Shown piece after piece: positions 11,183-23,145 of a DNA stretch of 64,000 bases. This DNA is from Macrothele yani (Eukaryota > Arthropoda > Arachnida > Araneae > Macrothelidae): NCBI GenBank assembly GCA_039090855.1, contig CM076990.1, positions 198,343,232 to 198,407,231 of the forward strand. Direction: 5' to 3'. The number at the start of each line of letters is the position of its first letter. The stretch's first letter is position 1. The position numbers and the translations under genes are program-made. A model generated the notes under the pieces. The model searched no databases, was not told where the DNA came from, and saw only the letters and a list, made by a program, of their open reading frames with translations.

Positions 11183-11761
11183 GATGGGGGAGGTGCTCAC
11201 CATTTCGCTTTATGGGGGATGGGGTTGTGACATATGAGCGACTTTTTTAATGTTATTTATTTTATTTTTTTCTCCTGTACTTAAAAATTTTGTCCTTTGA
11301 TGACTTTCTTGGTTTAATACAACCTGGAGTGTTATTATTACTGTTATTATTTTCAGAGATCCCAGTTGAGCATAATCACAGTTGTATAGAAAAATAAAAT
11401 AAACATATCTCTGTACACAACCATCAAAACAGAAAACTTGCTGCAAATTCAGAAAGCGTGAACCACGATTGATGGGGGAGGTGCTCACCGTTTCGCTTTA
11501 TGGGGATGGGGTTGTGACATATGAGCGACTTTTTTAATGTTATTATTTTTTTTCTTTCTCCTGTACTTAAAAATTTTGACCTTTGATGACTTTCTTGGTT
11601 TAATACAACCTGGGGTGTTATTATTACTGTTATTATTTTCCGAGATCTCAGTTGAGCATAATCACACTTGTATAGAAAAATAAAATAAAAATAAAGCTAT
11701 CTCTGTACACAACCATCAAAACAGAAAACTTGCTGCAAATTCAGAAAGCGTGAACCACGAT
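11183..11761. repeat. Tandem duplication, about 288-bp unit
   Basis: The segment starting gatgggggaggtgctcacc at 11183 is repeated from 11471 with a few substitutions and small indels. Both copies end in gcgtgaaccacgatt. No gene is visible in it. Confidence 0.92.
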
Positions 11762-13802
11762 TGGCAATAAAATAAATTAAAATAAATGAAACATAACTGA
11801 AAAAATAAAACAATAATTACTGTCAGAATAAATATAGAGGATTAAAATTATTCTAAACACAAAGATAGGGCAAATTTCACAAAAATAGGGTAAATTTACA
11901 AAAATGGGCAAAATTTCACAAAAATGGGTATGATATTTAAAAACCTGGATTGACTGCTGTTAAAGTACTCCAGAAATATTTCAAACAAAGTGTTAAATTC
12001 ACAGACCAAATAAATTTCTGTGACATACCGTATTTTTGGGAATGTAAAATGCACCCTTATTTTTGAGAAAATTTGAAGATAATAACAGAATAACATTTTA
12101 AAGATTTTTTTGTTTTAAAAAAAAACATTAAATTTTATGCGTAAAAACAGCAACTTATGAATCACTGAATGTTTGTGATTTGCAAAATTAGTAATGTGTG
12201 ATACCACTGATGAAAACAATATAGAGAAATGTCACTCAGTCCATCAGCCATTGGCATACATGTGCTGCAGGATTTGTCCACGATGTCAAACCTTCATACA
12301 GCCAATAGCCTTAGATGGTCATCCTTGTCGTATGACAGATATGCCAACAGAGATGGTCTTGGTCAAAGTCTATTGGCATTCTGTGTCATACTAACAATTT
12401 CTGAGAACTGAGATTTATTTATTTTAATCTAAAGCTTGTGTTTAAAATAAAAAATATCATCGTAAAAGTGAACGGGCTGACCTCTGCAGATTGTTGGCGA
12501 ACAGTAAGGAAATGAGACTGTCAGATGTAGCAGCACCTTCCATAGTTAACTGCAGGTAAAAGTGTGTTCTCCCAGTTAAAATGCACATTTCACAAATGTA
12601 TTTTCCAAAAAGTACTACACAGCATTTATATTACTGTGAATGAATAAGATTTTGGCTATGAAAATTCAGCATGAAATTGCATCATCAAAAAGCAGGTGGT
12701 GCTAATGCATTTGCACCCCCAGTTTGCTGGTGGATGTCTTAAGCGTCTGTTGTGATATATTGTCCTGGAATTCTGTTCTTTTCTTTCTTTTTCTCTCATT
12801 TTGCTTTTTAAAAGAATTATGACAGTCCTATGTTTGTTTCAGATTGTTATGTACAATATACCCTATGTGGGGAAAAGTCTACAGACGTTCCCTTCTGCAA
12901 CAACAGTAGATCATGGGTGCCAGATTTCCTTTAAAACTGAGTAAGCTCCTCAGATATCGTATATATCATCTACTCGTGAGACATGGCCATGAGTGTTGAG
13001 CTCACTGACTTCTAACGAACTGTTATTATAGGGTGCCATATCAGCAGCCTGTCTGTGCATGCAATTGCAGAACAATTGCAACACCCATGGTCAACTGTTC
13101 AAGATATTATTAGTAAATTGAAATGTGAGGGATGACTGCCAAGAAACATTTAGGAAGACCAAGTAAATGGATAGAAATGGACAAGAGAACTCTGAAACGT
13201 GACATCCGTAGGTATCATCATTCCTGTGCACAAATCATCAACAAAGAATTTCAGGATTCAATTGAGGTGAGTGTGTGCACTAAGACAGTTCATAAGAAAA
13301 TGCACAAGTTAAATTTCCATGGCCAATCTGCTGAATACAAGCTGGTAATAACTCCAGGGGGTGGAGTTGTCCTGAAATTCCTGAAGTTCCTGATTTTTAT
13401 TTTTTGTCCTGAAATGTCCTCATTTTTGTTTTATATTCTGAAATTTTAAGAATAAATGGTAAATCATGCAGGGCCAGCCAGTGCTAGCATGTTTGGCACC
13501 CTAGGCAGGCCATCAGCCTTGTGACTCCAAAAGTTTTTATTCTTTGTGTGGGCAAATATATTGCATGTATTCAATAATTATTTCAAGATGCAAAAATACA
13601 CTGTAAACTAAATAGAAAGAAACTAATAGAAACCACATCAATTTACTTACTGGTCAAATGAAAATGAAATTAAAATTTCATTTTGCGTGCTCTATTTTTC
13701 ACAAAAGTAAATTACCAACAAGTGTCTTCAAATCTATGTCATGCGCAAATTTTTATTAGATCGATAATGCATATTGATATTCCAATATATATATATATAT
13801 GA

Positions 13803-16275
13803 ATTTTATGAGGAAATTCGTCATCTAAATAATAAAGGTAAGCAGCACTTGAAGATAATTATAGGAGATTTCAATGCAAAAAATAGGGCAACGGCAGCAG
13901 AATGAAACTTCAGTAGGTAAATTCGGTCACGGCAACAGAAACCAGCGTGGAAATACTCTCGTTGAGTTTGCAGAGGCAGAAGGATTTTTCATCTTGAATT
14001 CCTTTTTCAAGAAAAAGCCACACAGGAAATGGACATGGAGACATCCAATTGGGACGACAAGTGAAATTGATTTTATTATGTGTAACAAAAAATTCGTCAT
14101 CGAAGACTGCAGTGTGCTGAACAAGTTCAACACAGGTAGTGACCATAGATTGGTGAGATGTAAGATGCACCTCAACACTAAACTGGAACGTGGCAAGCTC
14201 ATAAGACAAACAAAATGTATTGACATAACCAACCTTAAAAAACACCATAATACTTTCAAGTTGGAACTGAAGAACAGATTCACTGCTTTAGAAGGCCTAA
14301 CATCGGAAGAAGTGGATATTTCGGAAGTTAACAGAAAAGTAACCAAAGCTCTTATGGAAACAGCAACAAAATTAGCTGGGTCTAAGAACAAGTTGCATGT
14401 AAACAAATTATCAGGAAAAACCAAAATGTTGATGCAAAAAAGAAGAGATGAGGACAACTAAAGAAGATGTGACTTCCAAAGTGGAATATATAGAGCTATG
14501 CAAGACAGCACGAAAAAGTATCACTGAAGACGTAAGGAAATTCAACTGTGAGCTAGTGAGGAAAGCAATTGAAAACAACCAAAGCCTAAAGATAGCAAAG
14601 GGACATCTCAGTAAGGGAAGAAAACAGATTATGGCTCTGAGAAAAAGAAGATGGTTCTATAACAAGAAATAGAGGCGAAATTTTGACAAGAGTGAAAGAT
14701 TTCTACTCCAAATTATATGAAAGGGATGATACATGTACTCCAGACATCATGAAAGGTACCAGAGTTCTTCCAGTCCTCCCAGCAGAAGTTGCTCATGCAA
14801 TCAAGAACATGAAGCGGGGGAAAGCTCCAGGAGAAGATGGAATTACTATAGACATCATACAAGAAGCAAGTGGAGAAATTGAGACAGTACTCGCCCAAAT
14901 TTTCACTCGATGCCTTAATGAAGGGAAGATTCTGAGGATTGGAACACCGCTACAATGATCCTGCTACATAAAAAAGGTGACATTGAGGATCTCAGGAACT
15001 ACAGACCTATCAGCCTCCTATCAGTGGTTTATAAAATCTTCACTAAAGTTCTTTCACACCGTTTGAAGGTAACACTGGACATGGCTCAACCGAGAGAACA
15101 AGCTGGATTCAGGAGTGGCTACAGCACAATAGATCATATCCACGTACTGAGAGAACTAATTGAAAGAGCGAGGGAATATGAACTTCCATTGTGCATGGCT
15201 TTTATCGATTATGAAAAAGCCTTTGATTCGGTGAAACCATCAGCAGTTACCACGGCTCTGAAATCCTGCGGTATTGAAGATGCATACATTAATATTATTA
15301 ATAACATCTATGAAAATGCAAGTGCAAAGATTCGGCTGTTTGAAAATACAACACACATAAAAATTGGAAAGGGAGTGAGACAAGGTGACACCATATCTCC
15401 GAAGCTCTTTAATGCCACATTGGAAAATGTCTTTCAATCACTGAACTGGGAAAACAAAGGGATAAAGATTAATGGAGATTTTCTAACCCACCTTCGTTTT
15501 GCTGATGACGTAGTCATTTTTGCAACTACCCCATCAGAGCTGCAGAGTATGATCCAGGAACTTGCTGACAAGAGTAAAGAAGTGGGATTAAAAATGAACT
15601 TTCAGAAGACAAAAGTGATGTTCAATGCTTTTACAAGAAATGAAGACTTATCGATTGATGGAGAAAAACTGGAGATAACAGATACGTATGTTTATCTTGG
15701 ACAGCAGATATCAAGTGAGGGTCACATTGATGAAGAAATTAATCGGCGTACAAAACTTGCCTGGAGAGCTTTTGGAAGAAACAGCATAATTTTCAAGAGC
15801 AATATGCCATTATGTCTTAAAAGAAAAGTGTTTGATCAATGCATCCTTCCAGTGCTTACGTATGGTGCAGAGACGTGGACCTTAACTAAAAGAGACATAC
15901 AAAGGCTGCAGACAACTCAAAGCAGCATGGAGAGGTGCATGCTTGGTATAACCAGGAGAGATAAGAAGAGGAACTCGTGGATCCGAAAAATGACGAGAGT
16001 GGAAGACATCATGATCAGAGTTAAATCCCTGAAATGGCAATGGGCTGGACATACTGCCAGAAGGACAGACCATAGATGGACAGCCGAAATTTTAGATTGG
16101 ATTCCAAGGGACAGGAAAAGACCCAGGAAAAGACCACATGGGAGATGGGTGGATGAAATTCGTAAATATGCGGGAGTGACATGGAGGAGACTGGCACAAG
16201 ACAGACCGTTGTGGAGGAAACTTGGAGAGACCTTCGTCCAGCAGTGGATTGATAATGGTTGACAATGATGATGAT
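13803..16275 (+). pseudogene. RTE-type retrotransposon, 5'-truncated copy
   Basis: Encodes the same endonuclease-reverse transcriptase as the intact copy at 45488-48448 and is nearly identical to it. It begins in the middle of the endonuclease (about residue 165 of the intact protein, EFYEEI) just after an AT microsatellite, so it is truncated at the 5' end. Present are GDFNA-like sequence, SDHRLVRC, NYRPISLL, FIDYEKAFDS, GVRQGDTISP and FADDVVIF. Frame breaks are near 13878, 14448 (2-base loss), 14643 (1-base gain) and 14930 (1-base loss). The 3' end is a GATGATGAT tail directly after the stop, as in the intact copy. Confidence 0.92.
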
Positions 16276-16420
16276 ATATTAATAATTCGATGGTGAGAGG
16301 GGAAAAAAAAAAGGAAAAGAATTCTGGCAGAATGAATATATGTGTAGTAGCAGAGCCTCTCTTACTCTTGTTCCTGTTATTGCTACAAAATAGTCTGACT
16401 GAGACAATTACTAACCTCTA

Positions 16421-16727
16421 GGCAAGCCGCTCAGGTAATGCAGTGGCCTAAGCGTTGGCTTTTGACGATTTGTCCGAGATCGGTCCGGGTTTGAATCCCG
16501 ACGAGGCATGTATGTTGTGTTTGTCTTACCGTAGTGGCTCTCCCTTTTCTCTGGAACAAGTAGCCCTAAATTAGGGACGGGCGATGTTAATCCTCCCTCC
16601 CCTTTGCTCCCAAAGAACTTTAGATGTTGAGCATTGCTACTGTTTGTGATAGAAGTGGATGGTCTAGACATTTCCATTGAAAGCCAGATAATACACAATC
16701 CATTTTCTTAAAAAAAAAAAAAAAAAT
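16421..16727 (+). mobile_element. tRNA-Leu-like SINE, second copy
   Basis: Same family as 8077-8306. Box A-like TAATGCAGTGG is at 16437-16447 and box B GGTTTGAATCC at 16488-16498. The body ccctaaattagggacgggcg is shared, and the tail is A-rich (about 16710-16726). It is more diverged than the first copy, and a clean target duplication was not found. Confidence 0.85.
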
Positions 16728-17154
16728 CTTGTGTAGCCCTCAGGCATCCCCTGACTTCCCTGCTGCATGGAGACGATCGTGGTTTATGGCAGTTTTTCAA
16801 CTGATGTTCGCTTTCATAGCGTGGCAAAAGAGTGTGGTGGAGGAAGGAGGGGATTTACTGCAAGCTGACTTTACCCATTCTATAAGAATCAGGTCTCCGT
16901 TTCTCAATGAGAAAGAATTCGCAAGTTATATCGAATGGACAACAGAAAATAAGTGTCTTTTAGTTTTTACTTTTTTTTTCTTCTTTATTAGCTCATTTGA
17001 TTTCATCAACTCTAAATCTTAGCGCCCCTCAAATGTTGGCACCCTAGGCAGCTGCCTAGTTTGCCTAATGGTTGAACTGGCCCTGAAACCATGTATAGTG
17101 ATTCATCATCTAGCTGCTAGCATTTACAAGTACTGCATAAATAAAAAAAATGGA

Positions 17155-17212
17155 ACGAGAGAGAGAGAGAGAGAGAGAGAGACTGAGAGAGAGAGACTGA
17201 GAGAGAGAGACT
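17155..17212. repeat. GA-rich microsatellite
   Basis: Interrupted (GA)n tract with occasional CT, inside the first hAT element. Confidence 0.95.
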
Positions 17213-17476
17213 ATATCATTGTGACGTCATCACCAAGGACTCACTCTTGTAATTTGCGATGTACGAGAATGTGTTCCTGCGTTCATGAGATCGTTCGACA
17301 ATCGAAGCTGCTGTGAAGTCGCTTCTTACGGAGGACGCACAGAGATTATTATGGAATCTCCGTATTTATTACAGATTTCCCCCGTGGTTACGGATGACTA
17401 ATGAAAAACTTTGGATATTCAGATTTTCGCTGTTATTAAGAAAGTTTTACTGGTTTTGTAATTAATCAATGTAAAA

Positions 17477-18070
17477 GCCTCTGAACAAAGTTCGTAACAC
17501 AGCTCTTTGTTTCTTTTTTTTTTATTATTCTTAGGAGGAAATCTTTCTTTTCTTGCTTGTTTGAAAGAGTGAAGAACAAAAGCACGGCGCCGGTCTGGGA
17601 TTATGTCGGCCCGAAGCCTCAGAATAAAGTTCGTGACGCAGCTCTTTGTTTCTTTTCTTTCTGCTTCTTTCGCCATGTCAAGGATTACGTTGTCCTGATG
17701 TGCTTTTTCGCCGTGGCCTGGGATTTCGTTGGCCTGGACGTGCTTCTTTCACTGTGGCTCGGGATTGTGTTGGATCGATGCCTCTGAACCAAGTTCGTGA
17801 CGCACCACTTTGTTTCTTTTTTTTTCTTTCTCTTTTTTTTCCTGAGGAGGAAGAATGTGTTTTGCTTGTTTGAAAGCTAAGTGGAAAGAAAGCACGGCTT
17901 TGGGCCAGCATTGCATCGGCCCGAAGCCTCTGAACAAAGTTCGTGATGCAGCTTTGTTTCTTTCTTCTTCTTCTTATTTTTTTTTCTTTCTTTCTGAGGA
18001 GGAGGAATTTGTTTTGCTTGTTTGAAAGCTAAGTGGAAAGAATGCATGTCATCGGGCTCCTGCATTACGT
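17477..18070. repeat. Tandem repeat, ~140-165-bp units, 4 copies
   Basis: Units start with gcctctgaac or a variant at 17477, 17616, 17780 and 17926. Each has the pattern aagttcgtgacgcagctctt, then a T/C-rich tract, a gaggagga stretch, gcttgtttgaaag and a GC-richer end (cggcccgaagcc). The tract creates several overlapping false reading frames. It lies inside the hAT element, upstream of its transposase remnant. Confidence 0.85.
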
Positions 18071-18109
18071 CAGCCGTTATCATTTGGGGCGTGCTCATGA
18101 TTGATGCAC

Positions 18110-18360
18110 AAACTGAGAAGAAATCTTGGTTGGGTCCGTTTGGGGACGGAATTCCATCTTTTGGAAACGAAAGTTAGTTGGAGTCAAGATTTCTCCAGTT
18201 ATCATAATATTTTCTCGTGATGTTCCTTTTTGCCCAGTATTTTCTTAAATGTCCACTTATTCCATAAATACTTACATTTCAGCTTAAAATGGAGGAAAGA
18301 GTTTCCCAAAACAGAAGATGGTCGAAGCAAGGATTTCTCCTGCAATTATAATCCACCCCC
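18110..18360. repeat. hAT-associated dispersed repeat unit
   Basis: Contains acgaaagttag...gga, the tctcgtgatgtt segment, ccagtatt, the ttccataaatact segment and tttcagcttaaaatgg, in the order also found at 25210-26100, 39590-40060, 53400-53990 and 63600-64000. Here it lies upstream of the hAT transposase remnant. Confidence 0.72.
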
Positions 18361-18411
18361 CTACCCCCCGCGATTTTCTGACTATCCTGTGTTGTTAAGT
18401 GTGGTACATAT

Positions 18412-18555
18412 TAGCGGCGTAACTGGGGGTTGAACCCCTCCCTTGAGGGGAGACAGCACGAATTTAAAGCGATATATACGTGTATGCCAGGCTTTCACCA
18501 ATGAACCAAACCCATGGGCCCCCTCCCCCTTAAGAAATTTCTGGCTACGCCACTG
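18412..18555. mobile_element. 144-bp hAT MITE
   Basis: Inverted ends tagcggcgtaactgg and the complement of ccagtggcgtagccag-type sequence, flanked by the perfect 8-bp duplication GTACATAT (18404-18411; 18556-18563). It lies within the first hAT and has no coding sequence. Confidence 0.85.
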
Positions 18556-18589
18556 GTACATATGACTATATTTTGAAGAAATTCTGACT

Positions 18590-19005
18590 GAAAAGTGAAT
18601 TTCTTTTGCACACAGAAGTTGCTGATATAGGAATTAGGATGGAAGAAGCTTCCTTTTCTTCAGTAATGTATTTGGCAAATATTTTCCCAGCTGCTGTTGT
18701 TAATAACAGTGATCTGGACAAGTAGGAATTGGAGTTTGCCTTATACCAAATTGATGAATTGGAAGAAAGTGTTTTGAATAGCCCTACAATTGATACCGCA
18801 TGGTCAAACATTTTGAAAAATGACTGGTGCAATTGGTGCTAAAAAGTATGAAGTTTTACCACACCTGATACATGCTGCTATTCTTGTTGTGCCACAAAAT
18901 AATGCAACTGCAGAGAGAATTTTTAGCATTGTTCATAAGAGAACAGAATTTAGGCCAAATCTAGCCACTGAAACTTTAGGGGAGTTGTTAGCCTTAAAAG
19001 TGTAA
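18590..19005 (+). pseudogene. hAT transposase C-terminal fragment
   Basis: Only the C-terminal dimerisation region remains. One frame has a segment with a stop (DLDK, stop, ELEFALYQIDELEES). After a shift comes HLIHAAILVVPQNNATAERI, whose P.xNA.xERIFS core is typical of hAT transposases, then FRPNLATETLGELLALKV and a stop at 19003-19005. It is similar to the end of the hAT transposase at 55340-55607, so the two elements are related. Inactive. Confidence 0.85.
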
Positions 19006-19248
19006 AAATTCCTGCTAACAACTGAGCAATAATTTAGATAGCATTTTAGTAAAAGAATAACATTTATGCATTTGTACCAGTATTTGATTTAATTTACCTG
19101 CTAGGTCTGCCAAAATATGTCCTGAAATTTAAGAAAAATTGTTTCCTGATGATGTTGGTTTTTTTTATCGCTCCTACCCCTGTAACTAATTTGAATGCTG
19201 GTAAGTGACTTGCTTGGTGCAAAGCACATCATCCATGGACCCTAGACC

Positions 19249-22200
19249 CAGGGCTAGAGAATAAAGAAGGGCTGGCCCACCAAGCAGTCAAAAGCAAGTC
19301 GCTTTGCTGGAAAGGCCGTGACGTCACTGCGAGTACACTGACGATTTGGGATGCTGCCTTCAAAGGCAGAAGTCATAGCTGTCGAAGTAAGCTGAACACC
19401 TTTGCACGTATATATTTTTTACACAACTCAGAATGTTATATGTATCGTAGCAAGTAACGTTTTTGTTTATTTTATCGAAAGGCATAAATAATAGAAAGAG
19501 AAGAATGTATTAACATACCTGTATAGCTAGAAAGGAGGAAGATATTCGCCAGGTTTAGATATTGACATCGTCGTGCTACGTTTTTTAACGGCAGAATTTA
19601 TCCATTTGGTTTTATTTTTATTTGATTTTCTTTCCGACACTAAGTCTTTGTCGTGATTAAGATACCAAATTCTAATAAATGTTCGTATGCGCCAATAAAT
19701 TTTCACAGCTTCTTTTCAGGAAATCTTTCTTCTATTAAAGTTTCTAATTTTCGAATTATGCCTTTCTCTCGGGAGATTTCTGTCTTGTGAATTAACTTAA
19801 AAATTATTTCAAATTGATCTACCATTCTCATCCACTTTGGAGAAGGCACCGTTAGTCCTCCGAGTGATAAAGTTTTAATCCATTGAGCAGGTGGTAAATT
19901 TTCGGCATTTCTAAAAATTGTTCCGAGGGAAGGATCTTTATCACGTAAGCGATAGGCAATATAACCTGCGACATAACTCCTTGTTTCTCAGCATTACATT
20001 GCACATCTTGAACTATTTTAAGTATGTTGTCGTCCCAATCTTGCGGCCATGGCTCATTACAAAATTTTTTCTAAAGCTTCTAAGTCATCTGCGTTTATTT
20101 CTCCAGATACTTCATCAAGAATTTCTTGATTATCCGCAGTAGCGAAAGCTTCTTTTAGTAGCTCTGCTGTCAAATATGTTTGGAGCGTTTTACCTTCTTG
20201 AAACTCTGTATGAACTTTTTTGGACAAATTAGGCAATTTATTTGCCAGCAATATGTGTTTTAAACGACTGATAAATTCCGTAGGTGAGGGGTGGTCATAA
20301 AAAAGCACCTATGCCTCTTATTTGACTGAACAAACTCTCCAGGGCATCTTGAGTCAAACGAGTAGTTAAAATGTAACGGACTCCACAAAGCGTTAAATCC
20401 TCGTAGAGCTGAGAAGAGAAGAAATTGAGACAAGAATGCCTTTTTGGAAAGGCAGCATATGTTTTCTCCCCATTACTCTGAGATTCAGGATTTCTTACTT
20501 CATTTTGTTCAGAATTTCCTTTTGTTGTATAAAAAGGGGGTTAATACCAAAACCTGCTTTTAGAGGTTTGCTTTTGTCAGGGTGTAGGTAACTGCTATTC
20601 ATAATGTCAAAAAATGAATCTACTAAATTTAAGAAAACTGCAGCGCTTTTATGCTCTGTTAGATATTCAATAGCCTTTGCAGTGGTGGCTGAAAACAAAG
20701 TTTTTGCTGGGCCTACATTTTGCCTCTCATTCCCTTTGATTGCTATATAGCACGGCAGCAATTTAGGACACAACTTTTTCTCCCCAGAATCCTTCTCGAA
20801 AACTTCTTTGATGATGCCACTTTGGAGCACAGATTCGTTCTGCAAGACAAGTCCATGGTCGATGAAATGATTGCGTACAATTTTTAAATAGTGAGGAGGG
20901 TCTGCAAAAATCCAAATCTTAGAACTATCGTCCAGCGGATGATTAAAAAAGGATTTTTGAGAAATTACTAGTTCCTTCCACAAGGTCATACAACCACCTA
21001 AATCTGAAACAATCGCTTTTACTATAATTCCATTTTTTTTTCAAAGGTTTACAATTATTTCAAACAGAAGCCTTTTATTCATTGTACATCGAAAGTCAAA
21101 ATACACGGGTTGTTTCCAGGAAGATAATATTCCTTTAGCCTAAACACTAGCACCTTTGAGTACGGACCTAAAATCTGGTCCATTTTTGTATCGTAACACA
21201 CTTTACTATCAACGTATACTTCATCAAAGCTTAAGACGCAGACTTTGTCATTTTCAGAAAGAGTTTCCCTATTTTTCCGCATAAGGAGCAAAACATTATG
21301 CAGAATTCCGGGATGACACCTAAATTTAAAACGCCATCGCTTTAAGTGCTAGCACTTGGCAAAGGAGTGCCAATTTTACACTTCCAAAATTCGTAAGCTT
21401 TTCTTGAAATAGCTCTAGTTACTATTCCTCTAGATATATCTTCTTCTGTCCATTTGTTAATAATGTTTTGTGTTGCGAAGAACTTTATCTGTGTTGGTGT
21501 AACAATTTTCCTGAGGTTCATTTCCATCTGTTCAAGTATTTTATTTTTCATATTAGTTTTTGACAGGGCTTTTCGCATTAGCACAATTTCTGCTCTCTTA
21601 TTTCGTATGCTGATATTTTTTTGACGCAAAATTTGAACAGTATTTTTTGTGTTTGCTTTTCAAGCTACGTATTTCTCGTTCTAGTACGTCAAACTTCTCT
21701 GTGAGAATTTTGTTCTGACTTCTAACCTCTGAGCAAGACATGCACTGAACTGATGCACACTTTTCTTCTGAATATCCATTGTCAGAATTGCAAGCAACTT
21801 CATCGATGTGTAACTTTTCAGGACTTGGCTCCGGAGTTCGATTCAATGCCCTAATATGTATATCTCTCTTAATTCTTCTATGTTCTTGGCTTGTATGTAG
21901 TGTTGATTTTACATTAGGTAAATTCAAACTGTTCCACCTGTGGGTTTCAGAAAATTTTTTTCGGGAAGCACAAGCAGGCGATTTCGCATGTCATCTTTGT
22001 AGTCTGAATTTTGGAAATGATCACTACATATTCTTGCACTTCCGATTCCAATTTGTCAGCACGTTTACACTTAACAATCCATTCTTTTATCACATTAGCA
22101 TTTGAAGGGAAAACATGGTAAATAACGCCACGTTCTTTTGTTTTTTTATGCGCATTTGTACAATTAGCGACAGCACAGGATGAAGGCATGTTGTGTTTTA

Positions 22201-22494
22201 CTTTGAATGAAAAAAAAATAAAAAAAATAGACGCTGAATTTTAGTTAAAATAAAATTTACATCAGTAAAAAACAGACGTTAATAAATAACTACATAAACC
22301 ACTACCAGTAAATGGAGAAAAACAGAAATAAACTGCACAGAATGACTGGAATGTCCCGAAGGTCACCATACTCCGGCCCTGAGTTATCACAGGGGTCACA
22401 GAGTGTCCTCGCAGTGACGTCACAGCGCCTTCTAATTCCCCCTCGGTCGGAGCACGAAACTGAGACCGCAAGACAAAAGGATGAGCCAGCCCTG
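19249..22494 (-). mobile_element. P-element-like transposon (THAP type)
   Basis: Inverted termini: cagggct with agggctggcc just inside at the left; the complement of the right end reads cagggctggctcatcc. The flanks CCCTAGACC (19240-19248) and CCCTAGACC (22495-22503) are identical. P elements make 8-bp duplications and prefer GTCYRGAC-like targets, which CCCTAGAC fits at six of eight positions. The internal - strand gene has the P transposase order. Length 3246 bp. It interrupts the Tc1 gene in its WTLDQ region. Confidence 0.9.
20057..22189 (-). pseudogene. P-element transposase with THAP domain
   Basis: THAP zinc finger at the N-terminus (22189-21947): MPSSCAVANC with the later Cys residues after HVFPSN...IKEW. 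A hydrophilic coiled region follows (21927-21598), then a segment ending SRKAYEFWKCKIGTPLPSAS (about 21342-21629), a P transposase signature. The core has VCVLSFDEVYV (first Asp, about 21230), DQILGPYSKV, then IWIFADPPHYLKIVRN (about 20900; second acidic motif in the GTP-binding/catalytic part). The C-terminal part (20308-20057) has FYDHPSPTEFISRL. Most segments are open but in different frames, so it is inactivated by a handful of frameshifts and stops, or introns I cannot place. Reads on the - strand. Confidence 0.9.
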
Positions 22495-23145
22495 CCCTAG
22501 ACCAGTGAAAGTGAGTGTTGTGTAGTGACGAATCATGCTACACCGTTTTTAAATCTGATGGATGTTGCAGTTTCTGGTGTATGCCAGGTTAATGGCATCT
22601 GCCAGAATGTGTCATCCCAACTGTTAAATTTAGTGGTGGCAGTGTCATGGTTTGGGGATGTTTCTTGTGGTGTGAACTTGGTGGTTGTGGACAGAAAAAT
22701 GAACGTCATGAAGTACCGGAACATTCTAGACAACCGTGGACTGCCTACACTTTGCCAGTTTTACAGAGATGGGCCATTCTTGTTTCAGCGAGACAACATG
22801 CTGTGCCATAAAGCACCCTCCATTTTGACATGGTTTGAGGATATGGGTGTACAGGATTTGGTGTGGCCAGCTCGAAGCCCCAACTTCAATCATATAGGAT
22901 GAACTTGAATGTTGGATTTGGGCTCGAACAACACGTCCAAATTCTGTGTCGGAACTGACCACTGTTTTGTGGGAGGAATGGAACAATATACCAGCAACTA
23001 CTTATCAGAATCTCATTGAAAGTGTGCCATGCAGGGTGCACAATGTAATTGTGGGCAAAGGTGTGCCAACTCCATGTTGATTTTGCCATAAACGCAGTAT
23101 TGTATAAAAAGCACTGGGGTCCGGAGACTTTTTCCACATGGTGTA

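Larger units (their letters stand above)
9054..12027. other. AT-rich intergenic DNA with no recognised gene
   Basis: No open frame here looks like a protein I know. It contains a small hairpin, a 32-bp tandem repeat, a 288-bp tandem duplication, an A-run near 9649 and a G-run near 10901, each worth noting only as a repeat. Two short segments near 10432 and 10566 read gtgatgggcac or similar and could be hAT ends, but no partners were found. Confidence 0.6.
13469..17085. mobile_element. Second hAT element nested in the first
   Basis: Left end cagggccagccagtgctagc and right end ending gttgaactggccctg are inverted, with a shared inner ggcaccctaggca in inverted positions. The flanks AAATCATG (13461-13468) and AAACCATG (17086-17093) are an 8-bp duplication with one change. 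It holds an RTE fragment and a SINE and no transposase of its own, so it is probably nonautonomous. Confidence 0.82.
13355..19182 (+). mobile_element. hAT transposon inserted in the Tc1 gene
   Basis: Left end cagggggtggag and the complement of the right end caggggtaggag form hAT-type inverted termini. The flanks (aataactc; taactaat) are only similar, so the 8-bp duplication is not clean. Inside are a second hAT, a tandem-repeat block, an array-type segment near 18110-18350, a small MITE and a C-terminal transposase fragment. The Tc1 reading frame continues on both sides, which independently fixes the limits. Confidence 0.78.
12989..23080 (+). pseudogene. Tc1-like transposase in three pieces
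   Basis: Piece 1 (12989-13354) starts MSVELTDF and has the two helix-turn-helix DNA-binding regions, ending FHGQSAEYKLVIT. Piece 2 (about 19183-19248) reads NLNAGK, stop, LAWCKAHHPWTLDQ and is cut by the P element. Piece 3 (from about 22504) continues with CSDESCYTVFKSDG (first Asp), GGSVMVWGCF, LFQRDNMLCHKAP (second Asp) and WPARSPNFN, and ends IVGKGVPTPC at the stop 23078-23080. The pieces align end to end with one Tc1 protein, which proves that the two large insertions are later. Several internal stops exist, and the usual SPDLNPIE motif is degraded. Confidence 0.88.
12861..23143 (+). mobile_element. Tc1-like transposon split by a hAT and a P element
   Basis: Termini ccctatgtggggaaaagtct at the left and the complement caccatgtggaaaaagtctc at the right are inverted and bordered by TA (12859-12860; 23144-23145). 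Removing the hAT (13355-19182 plus about 8 bp) and the P element (19249-22494 plus about 9 bp) leaves about 1.19 kb, a normal size for a compact Tc1 element. Confidence 0.88.

Noticed and set aside
16729..17022. 97-aa open frame
   Set aside because: Lies in noncoding sequence of a nonautonomous hAT, next to the SINE tail; no recognisable family.
17557..18098. Several overlapping 60-85-aa open frames
   Set aside because: Produced by the tandem repeat and its T/C-runs on both strands; no protein-like signal.
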